Positions 37,101 through 50,600 are shown, counted from the first letter of the stretch. The stretch is 64,000 bases of DNA from Aurelia coerulea (GCA_039566865.1 CM076944.1:20854501-20918500); one strand, 5' to 3'. The notes: generated by a model from the sequence alone, not told the origin. Program-made: numbers and translations.

Positions 37101-40100
37101 GGAAACATTACTATAGACATTAGTTCTTTCTTTAGTCTTATTTTAGCTTTACTGCATCAACAAACATCGGTTAATTGAATGTTTATTTTCTCAAAGTAAA
37201 CAAAATTTAAACACAAATAGTGTGGATTAACGCACTATACATATTTCAAAGAGTATTGCGCTCATCGTTCTTTATAACTTTAGTTCTGCCAGCTACTTCT
37301 TTCATAGAATTATATTAGTGCTGCAGCAACCATTCTTGGAAACATTACTATCGACATTAGTTCTTTCTTTAGTCTTATTTTAGCTTTGGTTCTGCCAGCT
37401 ACTTCTTTTATAGCACTATATTAGTGCTGCAGCAACCATTCTTGGAAACATTAGTTCTTTATAGACATTAGTTCTTTCTTTAGTGTTATTTTAGCTTTAC
37501 TGCATCAACAAACATCGATTAATTAAATGTATATTTTCTCAAAGAAAACAAAATATCAACACAAAAAGTGTGGATTAACGCACTTTGTTAGCTACAATTC
37601 ATATCATAAAGACTTTTGCTCTCATCGTTACTTAAACTTTAGTTTTGCAAGCTACTTCTTTTATAGCACTATATTAGCGCTGCAGCAACCATTCTTGGAA
37701 ACATTACTTATACATTAGTTCTTTCTTTAGTCTTATTTTAGCTTTATACTGCATCAACAAACATAGATTAATTGAATGTTTATTTTCTCAAAGAAAACAA
37801 AATTGAAACACAAATAGTGTGGATTAACGCACTATACATATTTCAAAGAGTATTGCGCTCATCGTTGTTTATAACTTTAGTTCTGCCAACTACTTCTTTT
37901 TAGCACTATATTATTGCTGCAGCAACCATTCTTAGAAACATTCCTATAGACATTAGTTCTTTCTTTAGTCTTATTTTAGCTTTACCGCATCAACAAACAT
38001 CGATTTAATTAAATGTTTATTTTCTCAAAGAAAACAAAATATAAGAACAAAAAGTGTGGATTAACGCACTTTATTAGCTACAATTCATATTAAAAAGAGT
38101 ATTGCACCCATCTTTCTTTAAAACTTTAGTTCTGCCAGCTACTTCTTTAAAAGCACTAAATTAGTGCTGCAGCAACCATGTTTGGAAACATTATTATAGA
38201 CATAAGTTCTTTTTTAGTCTTATTTTAGCTTTACCGCATCAACAAACATCGATTTAATTAAATGTTTATTTTCTCAAAGAAAACAAAATATAAGCGCAAA
38301 AAGTGTGGATTAACGCACTTTATTAGCTACAATTCATATTAAAAAGAGTATTGCACCCATCGTTCTTAAAAGTTTAGTTCTGCCAGCTACTTCTTTAAAA
38401 GACTATATTAGTGCTGCAGCAACCATAATTGGAAACATTATTATAGACATAAGTTCTTTTTTAGTCTTATTTTAGCTCTACTGCATCAACAATAATCGAT
38501 TAATTAAATGTTTATTTTCTCAAAGACAGCAAAAAATCAACACAACTTTATTAGCTACAATTCATAATATAAAGAGTATTGCGCTCATTGTTCTTTAAAA
38601 CTTTAGTTCTGCCAGCTACTTCTTTTATAGCACTATATTAGTAATGCAGCAACGATTCTTAGCAACTTTTCTATAGATATTAGTTCTTTCTTTAGTCTTA
38701 TTTTAGCTTTACTACATCAACAAACATCGATTAATTGAATGTTTATTTTCTCAAAGAAAACAAAATTTAAACACAAATAGTGTGGATTAACTCACTATAC
38801 ATATTTCAAAGAGTATTGCGCTCATCGTTCTTTATAACTTTAGTTCTACCAGCTTCTTCTTTTATAGCACTATATTAGTGCTGCAGCAACAATTCTTAGA
38901 AAAATTTCTATAGACATTAGTTCTTTCTTTAGTCTTATTTTAGTTATATTGCATGAACAAAATCGATTAATTAAATGTTTATTTTCTCAAAGAAAACAAA
39001 ATATAAGGACAGAAAGTGTGGATTAACGCACTTTATTAGCTACAATTCATATTATAAAGAGTATTGCACGCATCGTTATTCAAAACTTTAGTTCTGCCAT
39101 CTACTTCTTTTATAGCACTATATTAGTGCTGCAGCAGCCATTCTTGGAAACATTACTATAGACATTAATTCTTTCATTAGTTTTATTTTAGCTTTATACT
39201 GCATCAACAAACATAGATTAATTAAATGTTTATTTCCTCAAAGAAAACAAAATATAAACACAAAAAGTGTGGATTAACGCACTTTATTAGCTACAATTCA
39301 TATTATAAAGAGTATTGCGCTCATCGTTGTTTATAACTTTAGTTCTGCCAGCTACTTCTTTTATAGCACTATATTAGTGCTGCAGCAATCATTCTTGGAA
39401 ACATTAATATGGACATTAGTTCTTCCTTTGGTCTTATTTTAGCTTTACTGCATAAAAAAACATCGATTAATTAAATGTATATTATCTCAAAGAAAGCAAA
39501 ATTTGAACACAAAAAGTGTGGATTAAAGCACTTTGTTAGCTACAATTCATATCATAAGAGTATTGCGCTCATCGTTCTTTAAAACTTTAGTTCTGCTAGC
39601 TACTTCTTTTATAGCACTAAATTAGTGCTGCAGCAACCATTCTTAGCAACTTTTCTATAGATATTAGTTCTTTCTTTAGTCTTATTTTAGCTTTACTGCA
39701 TCAACAAACATCGATTAATTGAATGTTTATTTTCTCAACGTAAACAAAATTTAAACACAAATAGTGTGGATTAACGCACTATACATATTTCAAAGAGTAT
39801 TGCGCTAATTGTTCATTATATCTTTAGTTCTGCCAGCTACTACTTTTATAGCACTATATTATTTCTGCAGCAACCATTCTTGGAAACATTACTATAGAAA
39901 TTAGTTCTTTCTTAAGTCTTATTTTAGCTTTACTGCATCAAAACACATCGATTAATTAAATGTTTATTTTTTCAAAGAAAATAAAATTTGAACACAAAAA
40001 GTGTGGATTAACGCACTTTGTTAGCTACAATTCATATCATAATGACTTTTGCTCTCATCGTTACTTAAACTTTAGTTTTGCAAGTTACTTCTTTTATAGC

Positions 40101-43100
40101 ACTATATTAGCGCTGCAGCAACCATTCTTGGAAACATTACTATAGACATTAGTTCTTTCTTAAGTCTTATTTTAGCTTTACCGCATCAACAAACATCGAT
40201 TTAATTAAATGTTTATTTTCTAAAAGAAAACAAAATATAGACAAAAAAAGTGTGGATTAACGCACTTTATTAGCTACAATTCATATTATAAAGAGTATGC
40301 GCTCATCGTTACTTAAAACTTTAGATTTGCAAGCTACTTCTTTTATAGCACTATATTAGCGCTGCAGCAACCATTCTTGGAAACATTACTATGGACATTA
40401 GTTCTTTCTTTAGTCTTATTTTAGCTTTACTGCATCAACAAACATCGGTTAATTGAATGTTTATTTTCTCAAAGTAAACAAAATTTAAACACAAATAGTG
40501 TGGATTAACGCACTATACATATTTCAAAGAGTATTGCGCTCATCGTTCTTTATAAGTTTAGTTCTGCCAGCTACTTCTTTTATAGAACTTTATTAGTGCT
40601 GCAGCAACCATTCTTGGAAACATTACTATCGACATTAGTTCTTTCTTTAGTCTTATTTTAGCTTTGGTTCTGCCAGCTACTTCTTTTATAGCACTATATT
40701 AGTGCTGCAGCAACCATTCTTGGAAACATTACTATAGACATTAGTTCTATCCTTAGTCTTATTTTAGCTTTACTGCATCAACAAGCATCGATTCATTAAA
40801 TGTTTATTTTCTTAAAGAAATCAAAATATAAACACAAAAAGTGTGGATTAACGCACTTTGTTAGCTACAATTCATATCATAAAGACTTTTGCTCTCATCG
40901 TTACTTAAACTTTAGTTTTGCAAGCTACTTCTTTTATAGCACTATATTAGCGCTGCAGCAACCATTCTTGGAAACATTACTTATACATTAGTTCTTTCTT
41001 TAGTCTTATTTTAGCTTTATACCGCATCAACAAACATCGATTAATTGAATGTTTATTTTCTCAAAGAAAATAAAATTTAAACACAAATAGTGTGGATTAA
41101 CGCACTATACATATTTCAAAGAGTATTGCCCTCATCGTTCTTTATAACTTTAGTTCTGCCAACTACTTCTTTTTTAGCACTATATTATTGCTGCAACAAC
41201 CATTCTTAGAAACATTCCTACAGACATTAGTTCTTTCTTTAGTCTTATTTTAGCTTTACCGCATCAACAAACATCGATTTAATTAAATGTTTATTTTCTC
41301 AAAGAAAACAAACTATAAGAACAAAAAGTGTGGATTAACGCACTTTATTAGCTACAATTCATATTAAAAAGAGTATTGCACCCATCGTTCTTTAAAACTT
41401 TAGTTCTGCCAGCTATTTCTTTAAAAGCACTAAATTAGTGCTGCAACAACCATGTTTGGAAACATTATTATAGACATAAGTTCTTTTTTAGTCTTATTTT
41501 AGCTTCACCGCATCAACAAACATCGATTTAATTAAATGTTTATTTTCTCAAAGAAAACAAAATATAAGCACAAAAAGTGTGGATTAACGCACTTTATTAG
41601 CTACAATTCATATTAAAAAGAGTATTGCACCCATCGTTCTTAAAAGTTTAGTTCTGCCAGCTACTTCTTTAAAAGCACTATATTAGTGCTGCAGCAACCA
41701 TATTTGGAAACATTATTATAGACATGAGTTCTTTTTTAGTCTTATTTTAGCTCTACTGCATCAACAATAATCGATTAATTAAATGTTTATTTTCTCAAAG
41801 ACAGCAAAAAATCAACACAACTTTATTAGCTACAATTCATAATATAAAGAGTATTGCGCTCATCGTTCTTTAAAACTTTAGTTCTGCAAGCTACTTCATG
41901 CTTCAACAACCATTGTTGGAAACATTACTATTGACATTAGTTCTTTCTTAAGTATTATTTTAGCTTTACTGCATCAACAAACATCGATTAATTAAATGTT
42001 TATTTTCTCAAAGAAATCAAAATATAAACACAAAAAGTGTGGATTAACGCACTTTATTAGCTACAATTCATATTATAAAGAGTATTGCGCTCATCGTTCT
42101 GCCAGTTCTGCCAGTGACTTCCTTTATGGAACTATATTAGTGCTGCAGCAACCATGTTTTGAAACATTACTATAGACATTAGTTCTTTTTTAGACTTATT
42201 TTAGCTTTACTGCATCAACAAACATCGATTAATTAAATGTTTATTTTCTCAAAGAAAGCAAAAAATCAAAACAACTTTATTAGCTACAATTCATATTATA
42301 AAGAGTACTGCATTCATCGTTCTTTAGCACTTTAGTTCTGCCAGCTACTTCTTTTAAAGCACTATATTAGTGCTGCAGCAACCATTCTTGGAAACATTAC
42401 TAAAGACATTAGTTCTTTCTTTAGTCTTATTTTAGCTTTGCCGCATCAACAAACATCGATTAATTAAATGTTTATTTTCTCAAAGAAAACTAAATATAAA
42501 CACAAAAATTGTGGATTACCGCACTTGATTAGCTTCAATTCATATTTTAAAGAGTATTGCGCTCATCGTTACTTAAAACTTTAGTTTTGCAAGCTACTTC
42601 TTTTATAGCACTATATTAGTGCTGCAGCAACCATTCTTGGAAACATTACTATAGACATTAGTTCTTTCTTAAGTCTCATTTTAGCTTTACCGCATCAACA
42701 AACATCAATTAGTTAAATGCTTATTTTCTCAAAGAAAACAAAATATAAACACAAAAAGTGTGGAATACCGCACTTTATTATCTAAAATTCATATTATAAA
42801 GAGTATTGCGCTCATCGTTACTTGAAACTTTAATTTTTCAAGATACTTCTTTTATAGCACTATATTAGTGCTGCAGCGACCATTCTTGGAAACATTACTA
42901 GAGACATTAATTCTTTCTTTAGTGTTATTTTAGCTTTGCCGCATCAACAAACATCGATTAATTAAATGTTTATTTTCTCAAAGAAAACAAAATATAAACA
43001 CAAAAAGTGTGGATTACCGCAATTTATTAGCTTCAATTCATATTCTAAAGAGTATTGCGTTCATCGTTACTTAAAACTTTAGTTTTGCAAGCTACTTCTT

Positions 43101-43256
43101 TTTTAGCACTATATTAGTGCTGCAGCAACCATTCTTGGAAACATTACTATAGACATTAGTTCTTTTTTAGTCTTATTTTAGCTTTACTGCATCAACAAAC
43201 ATCGATTAATTAAATGTATATTTTCTAAAAGAAAACAAAATATAAACACAAAAAAG
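31177..43256 (+). repeat. Satellite array, block 4
   Basis: Twelve kilobases of satellite mixing type A and B, with more diverse variants than block 2. Noteworthy subfamilies are 'ttctttaaaagcactaaatt' near 38150 and 41410, the short monomers near 33650 and 34640, and type C units with an 18-bp deletion near 38530, 41810 and 42260. A duplication of about 3.27 kb is described separately. No gene is visible; frames of 61-63 codons at 37527, 39960 and 40800 are the same monomer frame in sister copies. Confidence 0.96.
37100..41900 (+). repeat. Satellite duplication, offset about 3.27 kb, sharing a truncated fusion monomer
   Basis: About 37.1-38.6 kb recurs at about 40.4-41.9 kb. Anchors are 'ttctgccaac' at 37881 and 41154 and the monomer frame start at 37527 and 40800, both offset 3,273. 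Both copies contain the same recombinant junction, 'cttattttagctttggttct' (about 37376 and 40655), where one monomer jumps from its 3' third to the middle of the next. Confidence 0.8.
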
Positions 43257-43719
43257 TCTCAAGGGACAAGGATACTCCTGCTTTTCTGTAAGCAATTCTT
43301 GAACATTTCGACTTGCGTGGTAATTGAATTTCTTTGAAATTCCACAAGTTTACAAAGAACATTTTATGCTCAGCTCCAAATGTTTAGGTACCTAGGGACC
43401 ATAAACTTGATCTGGAAACTTTCAACTGAGTTGCCTATTCCCAGGTTGAAATGAAACACCTTCCTCATTGTTTTGAAGATCTGAAATGGTTTTTAATCGA
43501 TCCTCTGTTTTTGATGACTTTTCGTGGATTTCAAGCTTGCCCGTTTCCCCAAAATCTTTGATTTGGGAAATTAATATTGCCGAAAAGAATTCCAAAAAAT
43601 ACTCATAATGTAGGCCAGTCTTTTAGCGACAGAACAACGTTTGAAGTATTTCAAATAGCCGCGTACTAATTTTTCTAAAGCAGATTGCGTTGGGTCACTT
43701 TTTTCTGTGTCACCCGGTA
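43257..43719. mobile_element. Truncated DNA element keeping only a right ACCGGGTG-type end
   Basis: Non-satellite DNA of 461 bp. The right end is GTGTCACCCGG followed by TA at 43718-43719, as in the fold-back elements at 30.3 and 58.7 kb. No matching left end exists: satellite ('aaacacaaaaaag') passes directly into 'tctcaagggacaagg'. Satellite on the right restarts at 'tataaatacaaaaagtgtgg', repeating about 20 bases of monomer already present on the left, so the break is out of register. A deletion or unequal exchange removed the left part. No coding capacity is recognised. Confidence 0.65.
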
Positions 43720-45799
43720 TAAATACAAAAAGTGTGGAATTCCGCACTTTATTAGCTACAATTCATATTATATAAAGATTATTGCACTCATCGTTCTTTA
43801 CAACTTTGGTTCTGCAAGCTACTTCTTTTATGGCACTACGTTAGTAATGCAGCAAGCTTTCTAGGAAACATTACTATAGACATTAGTTCTTTCTTTAGTG
43901 TTATTTTAGCTTTACTGCATCAACAAACATCGATTAATTAAATGTATATTTTCTAAAAGAAAACAAAATATAAACACAAAAAGTGTGGATTACCGCACTT
44001 TATTAGCTACAATTCCTATCAAAAAGAGTATTCCGCTCATCGTTCTTTACAACTTTGGTTCTGCCAGCTACTTTTTTTATAGCACTATATTAGTGCTGCA
44101 GCAACCTTTCTAGGAAACATTACTATAGACATTAGTTCTTTCTTTAGTCTTATTTTAGCTTTACTGCATCAACAATTATCAATTAAATAAATGTTATTTT
44201 CTCAAAGAAAACAAAATTTAAACGCAAATAGTGTGGATTAACGAACTATACATATTTCAAACAGTATTGCGCTCATCGTTCTTTATAACTTTAGTTCTGC
44301 CAGCTACTTCTTTTATAGCACTATATTAGTGCTGCAGCAACCATTCTTAGAAACATTTCTATAGACATTAGTTCTTTCTTTAGTCTTATTTTAGCTTTAC
44401 CGCATCAACAAACATCGATTTAATTAAATGTTTATTTTCTCAAAGAAAACAAAATATAAGCACAAAAAGTGTGGATTAACGCACTTTATTAGCTACAATT
44501 CATATTAAAAAGAGTATTGCACCCATCGTTCTTTAAAACTTTAGTTCTGCCAGCTACTTCTTTAAAAGCACTACATTAGTGCTGCAGCAACCATTCTTGG
44601 AAACATTACTATAGACATTAGTTCTTTTTTAGTCTTATTTTAGCTTTACTGCATCAACAAGCATCGATTCATTAAATGTTTATTTTCTTAAAGAAAACAA
44701 AATATAAACACAAAAAGTGTGGATTAACGCACTTTATTAGCTACATTTCATATTATAAAGAGTATTGCACTCATCGTTTTCTACAACTTTGGTTCTGCCA
44801 GCTACTTCTTTTATAGCACTATATTAGTGCTTTAGCAACCATTCTTGGAAACATTACTATAGACATTAGTTGTTTCTTTAGTCTTATTTTAGCTTTACTG
44901 CATCAACAAGCATCGATTCATTAAATGTTTATTTTCTTAAAGAAAAGAAAATATAAACACAAAAAGTGTGGATTAACGACCTTTATTAGCTACATTTCAT
45001 ATTATAAAGAGTATTGCACTCATCGTTTTTTACAACTTTGGTTCTGCCAGCTACTTCTTTTATATTACTATATTAGTGCTGCAGCAACCATTCTTGGAAA
45101 CATTACTATAGAAATTAGTTCTTTCTTAAGTCTTATTTTAGCTTTACTGCATCAACAATTATCAATTAAATAAATGTTTCTTTTCACAAAGAAAACAAAA
45201 TTTAAACACAAATAGTGTGGATTAACGCACTATACATATTTCAAACAGTATTATCCTCATCGTTCTTTATAACTTTAGTTCTGCCAGCTACTTCTTTTAT
45301 AGCACTATATTAGTGCTGCAGCAACCATTCTTAGAAACATTCCTATAGACATTAGTTCTTTCTTTAGTCTTATTTTAGCTTTACCGCATCAACAAACATC
45401 GATTTAATTAAATGTTTATTTTCTCAAAGAAAACAAAATATAAGCACAAAAAGTGTGGATTAACGCACTTTATTAGCTACAATTCATATTAAAAAGAGTA
45501 TTGCACCCATCGTTCTTTAAAACTTTAGTTCTGCCAGCTAATTCTTTAAAAGCACTACATTAGTGCTGCAGCAACCATGTTTGGAAACATTATTATAGAC
45601 ATTAGTTCTTTCTTTAGTCTTATTTTAGCTTTACCGCATCAACAAACATCGATTTAATTAAATGTTTATTTTCTCAAAGAAAACAAAATATAAGCACAAA
45701 CAGTGTGGATTAACGCATTTTATTAGCTACAATTCAAATTAAAAAGAGTATTGCACCCATCGTTCTTTAAAACTTTAGTTCTGCCAGCTACTTCTTTAA
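43718..45799 (+). repeat. Satellite array, block 5
   Basis: Satellite, mainly type A with 'gattaccgcac' and 'ttctttaaaagcac' variants, plus type B copies at about 44230 and 45220. It ends in the monomer that received the piggyBac-like insertion. No gene is visible; the 82-codon frame at 44925-45173 arises where two monomer stops are mutated. Confidence 0.95.
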
Positions 45800-46365
45800 C
45801 CCTTTATGGTACCCTTATTGAAAAAATTGTCAAAAAAATTATTCAATGCATTTTTTCATCTGTTTGTTAATCAAATGACTCATTTTCAACAAAAAATCAA
45901 CATGTTTATTTTTCATCAGTGTCCTCCTTAATATTTTTTCAATTCAAAATTCCTATTGATTTCCAAAAGTTTGACCCTAAATGGGCATAGTTGCCATATG
46001 GCAACTAAATATTCAAAACAAATTCTGTTGCCTGGGCCTTTCCATACACAAAGTCTGATTTGCGTCACAGCAGAGGGCACCCTTCATCTTGTGAATAAAC
46101 CTAACAGCCATGTTTACAACATACAATGGGGATTACCCCAATTATTACCAAGAGGACCATTTCAGTAATCGAAATTCCTCTCATTCCACTGTTCAACATT
46201 TTCTTTGAACTGCTTTTCAACATGAAACAGCTACCGCATTCCAATGTCATAACGGCTCCTTTGTAATAATATCATCAATGCATAGGATAAAATCCGGACC
46301 AATGGAGCTGAGGAGCACAGGAGTATTTAGTTGCCATATGGCAACCCTGCCCATTAAAGGGTTAA
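45796..46365. mobile_element. piggyBac-like MITE, 562 bp, TTAA target duplication
   Basis: The element is 45800-46361, flanked by TTAA at 45796-45799 and 46362-46365. Its ends are CCCTTTATGG and CCATTAAAGGG. The empty site 'ttctttaaaagcactaaatt' is seen in sister monomers at about 38145 and 41410. TTAA plus CCC ends is typical of piggyBac. The 16-base palindrome GTTGCCATATGGCAAC occurs twice (about 45988 and 46330). Around 45973-46003 the sequence resembles the right terminus in inverse orientation, which suggests a nested or rearranged terminus. A 70-codon frame at 45956-46168 has no recognisable relative. Confidence 0.75.
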
Positions 46366-46972
46366 AAGCACTAAATTAGTGCTGCAGCAACCATGTTTGG
46401 AAACATTATTATAGACATAAGTTCTTTTTTAGTCTTATTTTAGCTTTACCGCATCAACAAACATCGATTTAATTGAATGTTTATTTTCTCAAAGAAAACA
46501 AAATATAAGCACAAAAAGTGTCGATTAACGCACTTTATTAGCTACAATTCATATTAAAAAGAGTATTGCACCCATCGTTCTTAAAAGTTTAGTTCTGCCA
46601 GCTACTTCTTTAAAAGCACTATATTAGTGCTGCAGCAACCATATTTGGAAACATTATTATAGACATGAGTTCTTTTTTAGTCTTATTTTAGCTCTACTGC
46701 ATCAACAATAATCGATTAATTAAATGTTTATTTTCTCAAAGAAACAAAATATAAACACAAAAAGTGTGGATTAACGCACTTTATTAGCTACATTTCATAT
46801 TATAAAGAGTTTTGCTCTCATCGTTACTTAAAACTTTAGTTTTGGAAGCTACTTCTTTTATAGCACTATATTAGCGCTGCAGCAACCATTCTTTGAAACA
46901 TTACTATAGACATTAGTTCTTTCTTTAGTCTTATTTTAGCTTTACTGCATCAACAAACATCGATTAATTGAA

Positions 46973-47208
46973 TGTTTATTTTCTCAAAGAAAACAAAATT
47001 TAAACACAAATAGTGTGGATTAACGCACTATACATATTTCAAAGAGTATTGCGCTCATCGTTCTTTATAACTTTAGTTCTGCCAGCTACTTCTTTTATAG
47101 CACTATATTAGTGCTGCAGCAATCATTCTTAGAAACATTCCTATAGACATTAGTTCTTTCTTTAGTCTTATTTTAGCTATACTGCATAAACAAAATCGAT
47201 TAATTAAA
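46973..47208 (+). repeat. Reference type B satellite monomer, 236 bp
   Basis: Type B reads 'aaaatttaaacacaaatag' then 'gattaacgcactatacatat' and 'ttcaaagag'. It lacks 12 bases of the type A segment between 'cact' and 'aaagag'. Its H1 hairpin arms are ATAGTG and CACTAT, against AAAGTG and CACTTT in type A, so the substitutions in the two arms compensate. The H2 hairpin is unchanged. Confidence 0.88.
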
Positions 47209-47689
47209 TGTTTATTTTCTCAAAGAAAAAAAAATATAAGCACAGAAAGTGTAGATTAACGCACTTTATTAGCTACAATTCATATGATAAAGAGTATTGC
47301 GCTCATCGTTCTTTAAAACTTTAGTTTTGCCAGATACTTCTTTTATAGCACTATATTAGTGCTGCAGCAACCTTTCTAGGAAACATTACTATAGACATTA
47401 GTTCTTTCTTTAGTCTTATTGTAGCTTTACTGCATCAACAAACATCGATTAATTGAATGTTTATTTTCTCAAAGAAAACAAAATTTAAACACAAATAGTG
47501 TGGATTATCGCACTATACATATTTCAAAGAGTATTGCGCTCATCGTTCTTTATAACTTTAGTTCTGCCAGCTACTTCTTTTATAGCACTATATTAGTGCT
47601 GCAGCAACCATTCTTGGAAACATTACTGTAGACATTAGTTCTTTCTTATGTCTCATTTTAATTTTACTGCACCAACAAACATCAATTAA

Positions 47690-50600
47690 TTAAATGTTTA
47701 TTTTCTGAAAGAAAACAAAATATAAACACAAAAAGTGTGGATTACCGCACTTTATTAGCTACATTTCATATTATAAAGAGTATTGCACTCATCGTTCTTT
47801 ACAACTTTTGTTGTGCAAGCTACTTCTTTTATAGCACTATATTAGTGCTGCAGCAACCTTTCTAGGAAACATTACAATAGACATTAGTTCTATCTTTAGT
47901 CTTATTTTAGCTTTACTGAATCAACAAACATCGATTCATTAAATGTTTATTTTCTCAAAGAAAACAAAATATAAACACAAAAAGTGTGGATTACCGCACT
48001 CTATTAGCTACATTTCATATTATAAAGATTATTGCACTCATCGTTCTTTACAACTTTGGTTCAGCCAGCTACTTCTTTTATAGCACTATATTAGTGCTGC
48101 AGCAACCTTTCTAGGAAACATTACTATAGAAATTAGTTCTTTCTTTAGTCTTATTTTAGCTTTACCGTATCAACAAACATCGATTAATTAAATGTTTATT
48201 TTCTCAAAGAAAACAAAATATAAACGCAAAAAGTTTGAATTAACGCAATTAATTAGCTAAAATTCATATTATAAAGAGTATAGAGTTTATCTTTCTGTAG
48301 CACTTTAGTTATGCCAGCTACATCTTTTATAGCACTATATTAGTGCTGCAACAACCTTTCAAGGAAACATTACAATAGACCTTAGTTCTTTCTTCAGTCT
48401 TATTTTAGCTTTACTGCATCAACAAAAATCGATTAATTAAATGTTTATTTTCTCAAAGAAAACAAAATATAAACAAAAAAAATGTGGATTAACGCACTTT
48501 ATTAGCTACAATACATATTATGAAGAGTATTGCGCTCATCGTTCTTTAAATCTTTGGCTCTGACAGCTACTTCTTTTATAGCACTATATTAGTGCTGCAG
48601 CAACCATTCTTGGAAACATTAATATGGACATTAGTTCTTTCTTTAGTCTTATTTTAGCTTTACTGCATCAATAAACATCGATTATTTGAATGTTTATTTT
48701 CTCAAAGAAAATGAAATATAAATACACAAAGTGTGAAGTTCCGCATTTTATTAGCTACAATTCATATTATAAAGAGTATTGCGCTCATCGTTCTTTACAA
48801 CTTTAGTCCTGCGAGCTACTTCTTTTATAGCACTATATTAGTGCTGCACCAACCATTGTAGGAAACATTACTTTAGACATTAGTTCGTTCTTTAGTCTTA
48901 TTTTAGCTTTACTGCATCAATAAACATCGATTATTTAAATTTTTATTTTATCAAAGAAAATAGAATATAAATACAAAAAGTGTGGATTACCGCACTTTAT
49001 TTGCTACAATACATATTATAAAGAGTATTGCACTCATCGTTCTTTAAAACTTTAGTTCTGCCAGCTACTTCTTTTATAGCACTATATTAGTGCTGCAGCA
49101 ACCTTTCTAGGAAACATTACTATAGAAATTAGTTCTTTCTTTAGTCTTATTTTAGCTTTACCGTATCAACAAACATCGATTAATTAAATGTTTATTTTCT
49201 CAAAGAAAACAAAATATAAACGCAAAAAGTTTGAATTAACGCAATTAATTAGCTAAAATTCATATTATAAAGAGTATAGAGTTTATCTTTCTGTAGCACT
49301 TTAGTTATGCCAGCTACATCTTTTATAGCACTATATTAGTGCTGCAACAACCTTTCAAGGAAACATTACAATAGACCTTAGTTCTTTCTTCAGTCTTATT
49401 TTAGCTTTACTGCATCAACAAACATCGATTAATTAAATGTTCATTTTCTCAAAGAAAACGAAATATAAACACAAACAAAAAGTGTGGACTACCGAACTTT
49501 GTTAGCTACAATTCATATTATAAAGAGTATTGCACTCATCGTTCTCTACAACTTTGGTTCTGCCAGCTACTTCTTTTATAGCACTATATTATTGCTGCAG
49601 CAACCATTGTATGAAACATTACTTTAGACATTAGTTCTTTCTTTAGTCTTATTTTAGCTTTATTGCATCAATAAACATCAATTAATTAAATGTTTATTTG
49701 CAAAAAGATAAAAAAAAATATAAACACAAAAAGTGTTGAATTCCGCACTTTATTAGCTAAAATTAATATTATATAAGGACTATTTCCCTCATCGTTCTTG
49801 ACATCTTTGGCTCTGACAGCTACTTCTTTTATAGCACTATATTAGTGCTGCAGCAACCTCTCTAGGAAACATTACTATAGACATTAGTTCTTTTTTTATT
49901 CTTATTTTAGCTTTACTGCATCAACAAACATCGATTAATTAAATGTATTTTGTCTCGAAGAAAAAAAAAAATATAAACACAAAAAGTGTGGATTACCGCA
50001 CTTTATTAGCTTCAATTCATATAATATAGAGTATTGCGCTCATCGTTCTTTACAACTTTAGTTCTGCCAGCTATTTCTTGTATAGCACTATGTTAGTGCT
50101 GCAGCAACCTCTCTAGGAAACATTACTATAGACATTAGTTCTTTCTTTAGTCTTATTTTAGCTTTACTGCATCAACAAAGATCGATTAATTAAATGTATT
50201 TTGTCTCAAAGAAAACAAAATATAAACACAAAAAGTGTGGATTACCGCACTTTATTAGCTTCAATTCATATAATATAGAGTATTGCGCTCATCGTTCTTT
50301 AAAACCGTAGTTCTGCCAGTGACTTCTTTTATAGCACTATATTAGTGCTGCAGCAACCTTTCAAGGAAACATTACTATAGACATTAGTTCTTTCTTTAGT
50401 CTTATTTTAGCTTTACTGCATCAACAAAAATCTATTAATTAAATGTTTATTTTCTGAAAGAAAGCAAAATATAAACACAAAAAGTGTGGATTACCGCACT
50501 TTATTAGCTACATTTCATATTATAAAGAGTATTGCACTCATCGTTCTTTACAACTTTGGTTGTGCAAGCTACTTCTTTTATAGCACTATATTAGTGCTGC

